NCBI GenBank assembly: GCA_008508345.1
Contig: QNGE01000292.1
Span: 124,001-188,000, forward strand
DNA from: Paragonimus westermani
Taxonomy: Eukaryota > Platyhelminthes > Trematoda > Plagiorchiida > Troglotrematidae
Reading direction: 5' to 3'
DNA length: 64,000 nucleotides
The notes under the pieces were generated by a model, which was given only the letters and a program-made list of their open reading frames with translations, was not told where the DNA came from and did no database searches. The position numbers and the translations under genes were made by a program. Below are positions 47,833-59,999 of the stretch, piece after piece. Positions within the stretch are counted from its first letter, which is position 1; each line of letters begins with the position of its first letter.

Positions 47833-48026
47833 AAGGCCAGTGGCACAATGGTTAACCAGGTTGCTCCACAAACGCCTTGCCGGAGTCCTAGTTTCGGCCT
47901 TGGCAAGGATATGCACTACTGACGAGTTCTAATCAGACCAAAACTCGAGTCTAGTGTTTCTTCTCAAAACGGAGCCGACTGAAAAGCCGGTCTGATCGCA
48001 ACAGTTGCGGTCAATTGCGGGTGAGG
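47833..48026 (+). repeat. hammerhead SINE copy 1 (Sm-alpha-like)
   Basis: The head is tRNA-like: A-box match TGGCACAATGG (47841-47851) and a B-box-like AGTTTCGGCCT (47890-47900), spaced as in a Pol III promoter. It is followed by a hammerhead core (47914-47956) and a tail shared with the copy at 35247-35430. The architecture (Pol III head, hammerhead, short tail) is that of the schistosome Sm-alpha SINE described in the literature. The family itself was not identified by sequence search. Confidence 0.7.
47914..47956 (+). ncRNA. minimal type-I hammerhead ribozyme, catalytic G12 lost
   Basis: Stem I is CACTA (47914-47918) with TAGTG (47952-47956), five perfect pairs. The core CTGACGAG is at 47919-47926, with N7 = C. 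Stem II is GTTCT/AGACC with loop AATC and one mismatch. The junction GAAA is present as AAAA (47940-47943): A13, A14 and A15.1 are kept but G12 is A. The minimal stem III is AC-TCGA-GT, giving a GTC|T cleavage site after 47951. Everything needed for a minimal type-I fold is there except G12, the general base, so self-cleavage should be abolished or very weak. Confidence 0.75.
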
Positions 48027-48720
48027 TTCAGTACCTATAGAAATGCAATATCATTCACTATTCTTTTATATTCTGTTTACTAACAGAGTAGAATATCCGG
48101 CTTTTCTTCAGCCGTTTGCATTTAAACACTTCTCTTAAATTTCAAACTCACAGACGATAAAAAGTGATTCGAATAACTTACTTGTTTGCAGGCAATCGTT
48201 TCAATGACAATGTTTAGCCACCACATATACACGGTTTCATACTGAACATTTCTCGTTTGAAGTCTTCTCACATATAATCTCATTTTTATTGTCATCCACT
48301 TGTTTTCACTGTCATAGCCTAATAAAATAGCATTGCACTTCAAATTCTAATTTTGACAAGTTGACAGGCATACGGTCTATCTTCATCAAGACTTTCAGTC
48401 AGCATGTGATACTCGTTTGGATGTGAGCATGTGTGTTTATCATAACCCCACCGAACTCGAAAGAGATAAAACTGGCGCATCACATTCAAGCATCCCGCCA
48501 CAACTAATGAGCACATCAGTGATTTGAGCTATAAGAGCTTACTACGAGAACGTTTCAGGTACTGTTGTTTATTAAGATTCCCCAACTACTCTGGAGTGAA
48601 TATGCTTTCGGTACTGTTACATTTGTTATCGCATTATTTACGGTGCTCTGAATACAGTTTGCGGTCAGCTAGTGTGAACAACGAGCAAATCAATGATTTC
48701 TTAACGAATATCTACTAGGC
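48027..48720. other. no gene recognised
   Basis: AT-rich DNA between the SINE and the candidate terminal exon. If the exon is real, this is its upstream intron. A possible acceptor (TATCTACTAG) sits at 48710-48719. Confidence 0.3.
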
Positions 48721-49038
48721 GTGTTCACGATGGATGACATGCATAGTCTATGTTTGCTCCACTTTACCGAGCGCTTCAAAACTGACGAAGCTTTCAAAGT
48801 GGTATATCGCGTACCAGACAACCCATCAAAAGCTGTCCGAATTAGAACACTTTGTACTGCCGAGGGTATCGGAATCAGGCTGACTGACCCAGTATTATGT
48901 CAAGTAACTGTTTGTTCAGACGCTGCACCTACCATGACCAAAAATCCATCAGATCGATGGCCAACCAGCACGGTCAAAGAAATGGACAAGTATGAAGTAA
49001 CCGATCAGTCAAGCCATCGCCAATTGACTGGCCATTGA
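48721..49038 (+). CDS. candidate 3'-terminal coding exon, family unknown
   Basis: The frame is open from just after an AG at 48718-48719 to TGA at 49036-49038, about 105 codons with varied, protein-like composition (for example FKTDEAFKVVYRVPDNPSK, CQVTVCSDAAPTMT, EMDKYEVTDQSSHRQLTGH). There is an in-frame ATG at 48730. The stop is followed by AT-rich DNA with an AATAAA polyadenylation signal at 49214-49219, about 175 bases downstream, consistent with a 3' UTR. The acceptor upstream has a weak pyrimidine tract. No domain was recognised, and the upstream exons were not found. It could be the C-terminal tail of a host gene on the same strand as the FN3 exon, but nothing links the two. Confidence 0.35.
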   Translation: MFTMDDMHSLCLLHFTERFKTDEAFKVVYRVPDNPSKAVRIRTLCTAEGIGIRLTDPVLCQVTVCSDAAPTMTKNPSDRWPTSTVKEMDKYEVTDQSSHRQLTGH

Positions 49039-49213
49039 CCTGTTTTCTCTGTAATAAGTCTGATCGATATCTCGATCTAACTCTGTTAACTCCTTATATA
49101 ATTGTACCGGCCTGAAGATGAATTATCAAAAACAAATGATCGCCTATATGTCTTTATTCTCATTACCTTAATGGACATATTTGAAACGCTTCAAATCCAT
49201 GTGCGCATTTCGT

Positions 49214-49219
49214 AATAAA
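49214..49219 (+). terminator. polyadenylation signal AATAAA
   Basis: AATAAA followed within 10 bases by a T-rich stretch (GGTTTTTACC), placed about 175 bases after the stop of the candidate terminal exon. The hexamer is common in AT-rich DNA, so its value depends on that exon being real. Confidence 0.35.
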
Positions 49220-52029
49220 GGTTTTTACCTAACTTACTTTGAATGCTATTCATATTTGAGCACGGACTTTGTATTTGAGAAGTTAGTTTAAATGACCCGC
49301 CTGATAAAATATGATGTTAAAATTGCGAAAAAAGGACACCCCACCAAATGTTCTTAGGCCTGTTTGAAATTCCGTTTTTTACAGTCCTCGTCATTAGGTT
49401 AATAATGAATAAGTTACTTCACAACCGCTTATCAGAACCTACAAAAATCATGATAAGTGCCATAAGTGTGTAGACTGTGATTAACAGTTGCGAACGAAAA
49501 AAAAACAGCTACGCAGAATGTGGCAACATGGGTTACTAAAGGGGTACTGTTATTTCCTCATTACAGAGATTCATTGTGCTAGTTCCTCTAACACACTAAC
49601 CAGAAAGACCACGCGAGCAATGCTAATATTCCTATCAAGCTGTGGCTGGTGCCTTGAAGTTATATGTAGAATTGTTTTCAGTCGTCTTACAACAGAGCAA
49701 CACTGGGTGTGTACAACTAGAACGATTCGATCTAGTGCACATAACCGGTACAAAGGTCAGTCTGAAGGAGATGAAACGAGTGTTACCCGAATGCTGTAAA
49801 TAGTTTCTGTTTGATGATTTACTGTTATGATTTTATGTGTAAATTCTTGGCTCGAAGAGCACGACAATTTAAAGCTGATTAATATCGACTGTCTATTTTT
49901 AAGGAGAGTTACTTATGGTGAAAAATGTGCTGACTGGGATCAGAACTTCGGGAGATATCTGGAATAACATGAAAAAGTGGCTACGAACGTGGTTAGACGA
50001 CGGTTAGTAGGCACACTTCAGCCAGGGCACATCTGCGGCGGTTACCTTCTTTAGCTGGCTGTTTATGCAACAGCACCTACTCTTCGGTATCCATTGTTTG
50101 AGTTCAAGTTTGGAGGAAATTTTCCAACATGAGAGATGAACTATCCCAAAATTAACCAAACGAAAGGATGGTTTCAATGATAATTGAATTTTTATCCCAT
50201 TTAACAGTTATGAGTGTCCATCCTGGTTGTCTGAATGAATATCTGTGCGTTCAAAATGAGTTTTTTTTAATAATTTTGGATTGCGGTGTTTATTTGCTAA
50301 AGAACTACAACGCTAGAACTTGTACAACGATTCCTGTCAAAATCAAGAAACACGAACTTTTGGGGCTATCCGGTTGAATGGAACAAGTCAGTCACATCAG
50401 TTTAGGCTAAACTGTGCAGTCGTCAACACAATTTTGACAAAAAAAATATGAACCGAAAAGTAATACGAACCAGAATTAACTTCATTAGAGAAGACACTGT
50501 ACACACATGCTACGTTGTGAAAGCGGGTGGCTAAATAATTCACTTGAAAGTGAAAGCTGCGCTTAAACTTGGAGAGTAGCTGTTTACCAGCGAACAAAAT
50601 CTCTGGCTATGGAGTAAAATGTTTCTTCATTTATAACTGAGTGCCATTTTCCCTAGTAAGTCGAACTGTGGTTGTTCGCTTGTAGAGTATCGTCGGTTAT
50701 ATCCAAAGATAGCTTGGATAGTTTAGGCAATTTGGGCCAGGCTGAATGAAATCATGCCAAACGAACTGTGAAATCGGTTTAATGCACGGTTGTCACGGTT
50801 ACAAAGGTTGTGCTTTGTGTGGTTTAACTCACAACCGAGAAAATAAAACGTACTTTTCGACCACTACAAACATTTCATTTAGCGTAAAACCCATAAATAT
50901 ACAAGACTCTGCAGAGTAACATGGACATATTCGAGCCTGATCAGTGATTCTCGTACATTTAATTAATTCCCACGGGTGGGTTTCAAATCAAAAGCAACAT
51001 TTTAGCATTACCTGGGCCAAACCAGTCTACGCCATTTTTTCATCACTGACGTACCAAATCCCGATGGATTTCTATCGTGCACCTTGACTAAGCTCTGTAA
51101 TAAGAGGTTTTGAGTGGCTTTGTTTGAATTTGGGATGCATCACTTCGTGTCAGACGTTCCTGAATGAGTTGAAATCTGGTTTACGTGAAAGTCAAGTTAG
51201 GAGAAGTATCTTTGATTTCTGAGTCGTGGACATAGTGCTTTGAGAAGTAGTCGGTAGAATCAATTGAGTTTTAGAAATCAAAGGAATTTTTCAGAAATGA
51301 TGTAAATTTGACGTTGTCTGATGACACTTGGAGATGTCTCAGTTGATAGAATAAAAATGTGTGTACAGATATTCATGTTAGAAATGTTAGGGTTCGTAGG
51401 GATATAAAATTTAGTACAGGTAGACTAAGTTCCAATATACAGCAGGAATTATCACAGAGATCTTGACAGTGTACGAGAACTTTCTAGAGTCGAAGTTAGA
51501 AGTGATATGCCGTTTATCTGGACCGCCAAGCAACTTACAACTTGGGAATATCACACCGATTTTGTTAATTAAGTCTACCACTAAGGATTGCCTAATAGCT
51601 TCAGGTAGAATGTTTCAGCTCATTTGCAGCATAATAAAATAAGGTTGACTGCTGCTCAGAAGATTCAGTTTGGCAAATGATCTGAGAGAAAATAACTTGA
51701 ACTAAGCATAAAAGGGTCCCCGATCGGCTTTGATGAATAATGCAACACCAAGGTGGCCGAAATAAGATCGTCCGTATCAGGAAAACTATGGGTAGCACCG
51801 TTTTTCTCAAATCCTAGAATCCCCGGGTTTTGATCCGTTTTATAGAGAAGCTATTATACAATAACCTCGGCACTTTTCCCGGATAACTGGCCCTTCTTTA
51901 CGAATTGATCGGTCACCGTTTGGAACAGCCGTAATACCTCAAAGAAAACAGTTGGATCATATTTATCCGATATGCGTCTCTCACAGTAAAGTATGCGCAT
52001 TTCATGTCACGCTAGTACAACTAAGGATG
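49220..52029. other. no gene recognised
   Basis: AT-rich DNA. Frames up to 103 codons without family resemblance. No repeat or RNA gene seen. Confidence 0.4.
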
Positions 52030-52395
52030 TCAAGACGGAATGTTTTCAACGTGGGGGTCAAGTTGTAAAGCGGCAGGTTGTCGGTGATCCTTGGTATTAT
52101 TAACTGGTACTGAAGTTTTCTGGCACGGTGGACCGTAAATTGTCTCTTTAATACAAGTGGGTGACGATTGAGCGAACGCTAGCTTAATCGTCCTCGAAAA
52201 GTGCCAAAATTGCAGACATGAGATGGATGACGTATAACCACGAGAAATATACAACTGGCGTCTGGCGTTTCCTTCTGAAGAAACAGAGAATTTCAGCCTC
52301 TTCAGCACTGGTAAAATGGCAGATGAATGTGCTATTCTAGCCTGTGAGTAAAGTTGGCTCTTCTGATCACTTTTGTTCTCAAAATGCTCATTCAT
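52030..52395 (-). other. 121-codon frame of uncertain status
   Basis: The minus-strand frame starts ATGAATGAGCATTTTG and ends in TGA at 52030-52032. Composition is balanced (LPVLKRLKFSVSSEGN, GYTSSISCLQFWHFSR, IKETIYGPPCQKTSVPV), and basic at the N-terminus. No family, signal peptide or membrane segment. Chance frames of this size are expected in the window, so it is listed only as a candidate. Confidence 0.15.
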
Positions 52396-55249
52396 ATTAT
52401 CTCATGTGCAGCCGATGTCTTTCCGCCCGTTTATTACAAGATTTAGCAGACTTTCTGGTTATTTTAATTGCTTCAATTAGCAAAATCTGGATCTCTCTAA
52501 TTTCCATAGTTTAGTCGTGGCTAGTAGCCAGATGTCAACTCATAACTACTGATCACCAAATTACTGTTTTGCATCAATCGACTGCAGTCCAGTGAATATT
52601 TCAGAAGGCTGTCATTTTCAACCATCTGACATAGCTCTTTGTATTATATACAGAACGACCAGCAATAAAAACGTATGGTAGAACATTATCGCCAGGAAAG
52701 TAGGGGGGGAACACTTGACAGATACATTTCATGTGGAAGGGCGATCGTTAGAAATCATCGGATGCTAAGGATCAGGAACACTGATATTAAGTTAGTTTAG
52801 TCGCAAGGTTTTACGTTCGGCTACCGACCTTTTCAAGTTAATTGATGTACCACCAACAGTAGGTTGTGCTGAGGATATGACGCGCGCGTACGTTCCATGC
52901 CTGTAATTAGTTGAGAAGTTACACGCCCTTCAAAGTGTAACAAAATCAACTAACTGGTTCATTCCAGTTTTTAATTTCTTAAGTCAATGCTCTTAATGTG
53001 AGGTCACTTCTAAGAATTCTTCTTTTTCACCCTTCTTAACAGTTTTGAGGATTTACTGTTGGATTTGGTATTATCAACGTCTACCAGTAGCTTGACCAGA
53101 TTCAGTGCAGTATTGTGACTACGTTAAGCCCCACGGATCTTTTCATGTAATTTTTTCTAGTGTAATGACACTGGCCACACACGGCCACAAGTGCATTCTG
53201 TCGATTTACCTCATTTGCAATTCGTCATATGCAGAGCTGATCTGGATGGCATCTCTTTGGTAACTCTCTGAGTAACTGACGTTCACTCACTTGTAAATCC
53301 GCAGGACTAACTACTGGATGAAAAACCCGTGACAAGTACTGGCCAAAGGTTAGTCCAGCACATTTTTTGCTCAAGGTTAAAAGTTGACCTACGTTTCATA
53401 TTCGTTTGTCTAAAACTGTATTGCCCAATACGCTCTCGTATTTTGTGAAGTTGCAATAAGGGTTGACTGTAAACCATAGATTTTTATCAAATCGGAATTA
53501 CAAGAGGTACGAAGACCCATGGACACGCTCAGTTTCAATGGTGAGTTGCAGGTAATCCTGAAAGGTGTGTTATTAACCAAAAAGTAACTGAGTTGATTGT
53601 TTTGGACATTTTGCTTGCAACAGATTCTCCATCCTGACATGGCTTCTCTTTTTCTCAATAGTGAACACAAATACGAAAGTCGTCTGGTGTAACGGCATTA
53701 TCCAGATTCCGAAAGAATGCTGACTTTATGGAGTACCTTGAAAAGTAAAACTGAGTAACCTGATGAATTAGTTCCCCTAACATTCATTCAGTGTTTTATG
53801 CCAAAACAGAAGAATACAAACCTGATAACTGACTGAACCAAGTAACCGTTTTGTAGTTCCTTTGCAGGTCGAAGAAGAAAACTCATGAATTAATCCACTG
53901 TACCTAATGAGATAACCTGCAGATATTCTTTGATGAAGACTATGTGGGCCAGCAAAGCGGTACACACGTTATTTGGTTACCTCTTAAAACTCCCCAGAAG
54001 TATATGACTGATCTCGTGGTTGTTGTCGCTCTGAACGTATGAGCAGCTGGTGAACATTGACCACATGTCCTGCAACAGAAACGGATAGTGTTAAGGTCTG
54101 TGTTTAATAGTTAGTTTTAAGGTTATTTTCACCTTTCGCCGTAGACTCATTGGAGCTCATAGATCATTGATATGAGCATCACTTTCAGGACCTATGCAAA
54201 AAGGCAGGCCACTTCAGGATCCTAGATGTTTACAAATTATAAGATAAATTATCATAAGTAGCGAGTGTTTGGTGAAAAATTATAGTAATATTCATGACGT
54301 CCATTTTCCGCACATTTCTTAACTTCGCTGTCAATAGATGCGTTGATCTACGGACTTCTTTCAGGCAGGGATAATTAAGTGAACCGGCCTAATGTTGGCT
54401 GTTTGCATGGACTGGAAATTAATTCAAATTTATTTATGTTGTACTAAACGAACAGGGTTAGGGCATCGCACAAGCTATCTTTGTGTGCGAAGAAAACGGT
54501 TCAACTAAAATGATTTTATTTCTGACTGACGTTGAAACATATTATTTATAGAAAGGATGTGGGATTACTTATTTGCGTGTGATAACCTGGTATTGGTTGT
54601 GAGGTCATCATCGACAAGTGTTTGGCACCTGTATAAATAAGTTGTGTAGACAAAGATGATGTTGGTGCTTACCTTGGAACATGTGTAATCTGAGTCGTTT
54701 TCCCCGGTAAAAGTTATCAGTTGCATAGGCTTTATTTTTGCTCAAGAACGATTGTTTTGCAAACTGGTGAAATTATCTTAAAAGATTGAAATTATTTATC
54801 GGTAAGTTGGCCATTTGTATCTCTCTATTCTCTTACTAACCTGGATGGAGCAATTAGAAGATTGCTGCCGACTACTTCACTCTGTTTATTGGCTCACAAC
54901 GAGTAAATGATTAGTAACATTTAGAATTCATTGTTTTTTTCTTGCATCAAGCATAGTCGAATTTGCGACCATCTTTTGAATGTGGTGTGTGACGTATTCA
55001 CAAGAGTTTACGCAACTAATTCATCAACACTCTGATGCCTATGAAAGTCGGCTGACGGATACGGTAATTGAACAGATCTTGATCATGTGTTGTCATAAAG
55101 CATTATGACTATGAAAGCTGGGGTCTACTCCAAGGTACATCTTGAGCAACAAAGGAAACCGGGGAGTTGTTTTTACCGCTGCACTGAGTTATATGAGTAG
55201 AAGGCTCAGGTTCATTTGTGTGAGAATTCTTTTTCTCTAAAGCCCAAAT
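52396..55249. other. no gene recognised
   Basis: AT-rich DNA without recognised features. Confidence 0.4.
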
Positions 55250-55710
55250 ACGTGATAGTGTGGTGGATTGTCAAGTCGAAGGTGCGAGTTTTCGAACGCT
55301 CGGCCAAATACCTCAATGCGGGGGGAAGGTACGTTCAAAAGCCTGCTGCGATCGGATCAAGAACAACGTGCACGACCGGATGAGTCATCGCTCGACTGGA
55401 TCGGACCAACGGGCGAGGTAGGGCAGGCGAAATACAACAGACGGCCAGATCGGAGGCATGGTTTTTCCAACATTTAGAGGAACATCTCGACACGATGTTG
55501 GAATACAGTCAAGGCTAACATTGGGTGGATGGCGGACAGCACGAGCAGCCAGACGAGCCATTGCGCAAAGAAATCGGACAAACAGACGAGGAATGACAAG
55601 CGGAACCCCTCCCGATAGAAGGTGCCGATCACACACGTAAACCGGTCAGAAGTGCACACGACGTGAGAACGGAAACCGGGGCGCGCGTTGCATGGGACTG
55701 GCGATTTGGA
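55250..55710. other. GC-rich island of unknown nature
   Basis: About 450 bp with clearly higher GC than both flanks and many CG dinucleotides (CGCTCGACTGGATCGGACC, GGGCGCGCGTTGC region). Plus frames 55268-55477 and 55458-55640 and minus frame 55911-55474 overlap. The plus frames are Arg/Ser-rich and protein-like (RSDQEQRARPDESSLDWI) but match no family. It may be a fragment of a mobile element inserted in AT-rich DNA, or a promoter or CpG-type element. Confidence 0.4.
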
Positions 55711-58700
55711 CAATGAAGATTGTGCTTTATTGGACGCCTTCTCGCTACAATAGTTCTGCAACCAACTACAAAGTTCTTGCAGGCAGAGGTCAATAAGTGT
55801 ACCTGTTTTGGCTGAAGGAAAGGGGTGAGTTAAATTTTTGTAAAAGAACCCAATTTTCACAGCATAAAAAGCTCGCCTCAACGAACTAATACTTTGCTTA
55901 GATTTTCGCACCTATACATACAAGTTCGGGCAGTCCAGATTGTAGACGTGTCAAAATTGTTTCTGCTGCCAAAAAACAGAGCAATCCTTTCCTGACGGGA
56001 CTGACCAAAAAAACTTCTTGTATGCTAGCCCTGCAGTACAGTCACACGAGATACTAATGTGATATGTTTATTTTACGAAACATTCTTTACAGCTGTGTTT
56101 GCCATGTAGATTTTTAATTGGGTTAGCGTGCAACTGGGTTTGGAATTCACAAGGTATTTTCTAGGAATGTTTAATGTTGTTGGTGACAGAGATTTCTTGC
56201 CCACCGTATTGCTTCTGAGAGGATTACCGGCTGATCTGTCTCACGCTTCTTGTTTGATAGTAACTGATGAGTTGCCACCCCGAAAGTGTGGACTTTGATG
56301 AGTGTACAAAATGAGATCAATCTACCACATGCTTACTCGTGACACGCAACGTTATAAAATGCTATCATGACGATTTTCGCAAGTTAGCGATAATCAGTGA
56401 TCCGGATGGTAATATAGTAACAAGAGTCACATTTGCTCACTTGAAACTAATCAACCGATGATAAACACTTCATAGAACACTCAGGATTGCTCGAAGAATG
56501 ACCTAATCTGTTGGTTTTCGTTGGCTGGACTAAGTTTTCAAGAAAAATGAAGTTAAGGTTAGAACAATTGTTACAGGAACCATTTTTGTGTGTCATAAAC
56601 CACCTTCTTTTTCAAGGAAACGATCCTATCCAATCAGAGTAGGCGAAAGTGATGTGAACAGACGAGAGACAACCTTCACCATTTTATAATATACATTTTT
56701 GGCCTTTATTCCGCTATGCTCACTGGTGGCTTAGTGACCTTAACTACTTTTTTGGCATCCATTCTTCGATTTGCTGATTCGAGAATCTTTGCAGATAACT
56801 ATGCACCCTATAAATACCATGCAATTTCCTCCTTGTTGCACACGTTGTTGAAGCGGAGCAAAGTTGCTTTTTGCACCTGTTCTTTGGTCTGTATTGATGC
56901 AATTAACCAGATCTGCTGCGTTATTTTCCGGACCAAGATTTGCCGTATTAATTATATCGAGGAGTAGAATCCAATTTTCGAGCAATCGCATTATTATACC
57001 TTGGACAAACCAGCGTACTGAGTTGAGGGTTTACAACAACAATGATCCTTGGTCCGATCAGGATAGTGGTCCATAGGTAGTCGGAATTTCCCACAGAGGA
57101 GCCACCGGGCGAGACGACTGTGATGTCAGTAGGGCAGTGGTCCCAAATGGAGATGCACTATAAGAGAAATCTATTGTATTTGGGTAGGAATATTCTTTAT
57201 TTATAGAACTGATGAGTCATTTTAAGTTGTCATCTTGTTCGATTTAAGCGTGATGAACCCAATCTAACGAACCACTGAAGAACTGATCTAACCAGTGGCT
57301 ATTGAGCATATCAAATAACAATTCTCACTAAACCCAGGGTGACCGAACTGTACTTCAAATAGCTTTTGAAAAATATGTATTGTTGAAACTGTTTTTTAAA
57401 CTTTATCCTATGACAGATTGCGTAAGACAAACGGTTTAGATTGAAGTGTGATGTACATATCCTATCGTCGAGTCACTTTTGCCGAATTTCGTCGAAATGA
57501 TTGCTCTACATAATTCGGATTGTAACCTACCAGTTGTTTCAGTAATTTTGCAAAGTACCGAGTCATTGATAGTAATAGTGACACGAGTAACGACGGACGG
57601 AAATGGGGTTTACGACGGCGGATAGGTGAACACATGTGCAAGTGGTAATTCATAACAAGCGTTAATGATTCAACATGTGGACAAAATCTGGGAACCCTTG
57701 AACCCGAACTGTGCCTCGGGGACAAGGTATTTAGTTGAGTTCGTTATTCTGTTTGATCCGTTCTCAATTTTTTAATTAAGCTGTCACTGCTTTACACAAG
57801 CAGCGCTGAACGGGAGTTACTTTTCAACTCTGTGTATCCGAAAGATGCTAACGCAAATCGTTACCATTGTGAGACGAATATTGTTCGCCCGATTTGCTCA
57901 TACAACTGATTCGACTTGTGGAGCTTAGTGTAATTTTTTGGTGGAACGCTGATCGTATGAATGAATGTTTTGTATAAAAAATCAATGGGAATACACCAAA
58001 ACTTCTTGCAACTAGTGACTATCGTCATGCTTAAGCAGTATTGTATTTCCAGTCAACTCACGTGTTTACGGACTTGGCAAGCAAATCGGTAGTATCATCC
58101 AGGCCTGTAGGTACAGCTACAATAAGACAGCTGTGAGAGTGTAAAAACGATAAAAGAGAACCGTTCAAGAAACTGCCTGTTTGAAGTGACTGTGATTTTC
58201 ATGACTAGGTATATGATGCTTGAATCTGGCCGTTGAACCAAACAGGTATGTGTGTAGAATTTGGTGAACCGCGGTTTTCGAGATGTCACCTGGAACTGGG
58301 TAGCATACCTTTACAGTTATGCACAGGGAAAATTCGAAGTCACACACTTTTTAGAGGATGGAAAATAACTGTTCAAAGGGTAGCAATATTTAAAAACTTT
58401 CGAGAGGTTTGTACAAGATATGTATGGGCTAGGCTTTCGAGTAATTTATATATACCGGTCAGGCTGAAAGGAACACAGCGTTTACAACATTCAACAATCT
58501 CGAATAAGGCACAACACTTACCCATGAATGAAAATAATCCAACTTGAATATCACAAATGTGACTCATAACTTAATTTTTTGTTCAGCTTTTTTGGCAGAT
58601 TGGACAGGTACAATGTAATTTATCCAGTTAATGCTTCCTAAATTTACCCTCATTGAGTTCACAGTAATTAACAAGAAACCTTCGGGCGACAAGTGTTTTG

Positions 58701-59999
58701 AAAGTGGAAACTGGAAACTTGTGGGAAACGGCTAGCTTGAATGCCAACGAAAAAAAATATAACAATGTAATCATGTAATACTAATAATAATAATAATACG
58801 GCCACTTGAATGTCATACACCTGTGGTATGTCATTTATACTAGTAATCAACTGAGGGTGAAAATGGTAGAACAGGAATTCTGTCTATAAAGCGGTTGCTC
58901 TCCCTTAACGACAATGATTCCAATCTTGCTGTTATTGTCACGTGCGATGAATTTGGTGTTGTTCATGTTTTGTTTGTTTCACCATATCGGGCATTCGCGT
59001 GAACTTTTGCTGAATACTTCACATTAATAGTCGCATTAATTGGAATGATCAAAACATGACCCAGCTAGCCTAGTATGGTTAAAGAATAGCCTCAGAAAAC
59101 TGGACAACCCATTGGATAGTTTGAGGTAAACCAATCTGTGAGTTATTTGGCTGTTCGGTTTTGGTGGTAACAGTAGAGAAATGAAATTGTTGGTAGCAGT
59201 AGCGGATAGTTCGCAGCAAGCGCTATCGGGAACCACAATATACGATCAGAGAACGTGTGCCTGTTCTCAATTAACACCTTTCTCCTTTCACAAGTAAACT
59301 GCCGTCTTATTCAGTGATCTGAGAGAGATCGTCCAGTTTGATCGCGCCTTAGGTTTTTATGGGTTACGAGGTCACACTGTTGACACACCTGCTTCACATG
59401 CGGTTCCTCCGTTATGGTCGGATCTTAACGTGATAAGGTTTTGGTTCACGGACACAAACAATTTAGTGAGCACAAATAGTGACACGCTATTGGTTGAATG
59501 TTGTGACCTGGTGGATTCTCCACATCCAATCCCAAAAGACAACTTCTGAATCAGCTTGCTGAATTATTCCCAAAACCTTGTGACTGCAGACTCTTTTGTA
59601 ACTGAGACTGGTTTACTGAGGATGTGATGGCCGATAAAACAGGGAGATGTCGATGAGCTAAACAACTACGTACAAAGGACAGTCGGTATACTAATCGTCA
59701 CCAGTGAAGCACATTTTTGGCGTTGTTTTGTGAGAACAAAAACTTATTTCTGAGGTAAACTAATACTGATAACACTTCTACGTAGTTGACCGACAGTCTT
59801 AGTAGATGAAACTCTGGGCAACATGTAGCCCTGTGTGAAACTGAGATTTAAATGAATCGTCTGTATTCGCCAAAAACCACCTAATTGTTCAGTGAACACT
59901 GTATGTATAAATACTGAGGGTTGAATAAAGTGAGCTATGAGCCCCCCATACCAAATCCTGGTGACCAGATGAATGCTGACAGGTCCAGTCCAAAGCTTA
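55711..59999. other. no gene recognised; short TAA microsatellite
   Basis: AT-rich DNA. A short (TAA)n run lies at about 58781-58798. Frames up to 104 codons (58233-58547 plus) without family resemblance. Confidence 0.4.

Noticed and set aside
55474..55911. 145-codon minus frame in the GC-rich island
   Set aside because: It overlaps equally good frames on the plus strand. High GC lengthens open frames by reducing stop codons, and no domain was seen.
56255..56305. CTGATGAG followed by CCGAAAG, a possible hammerhead
   Set aside because: No stem II can be formed between the two motifs (GTTGCCACCC) and no matching stems I or III; chance co-occurrence.
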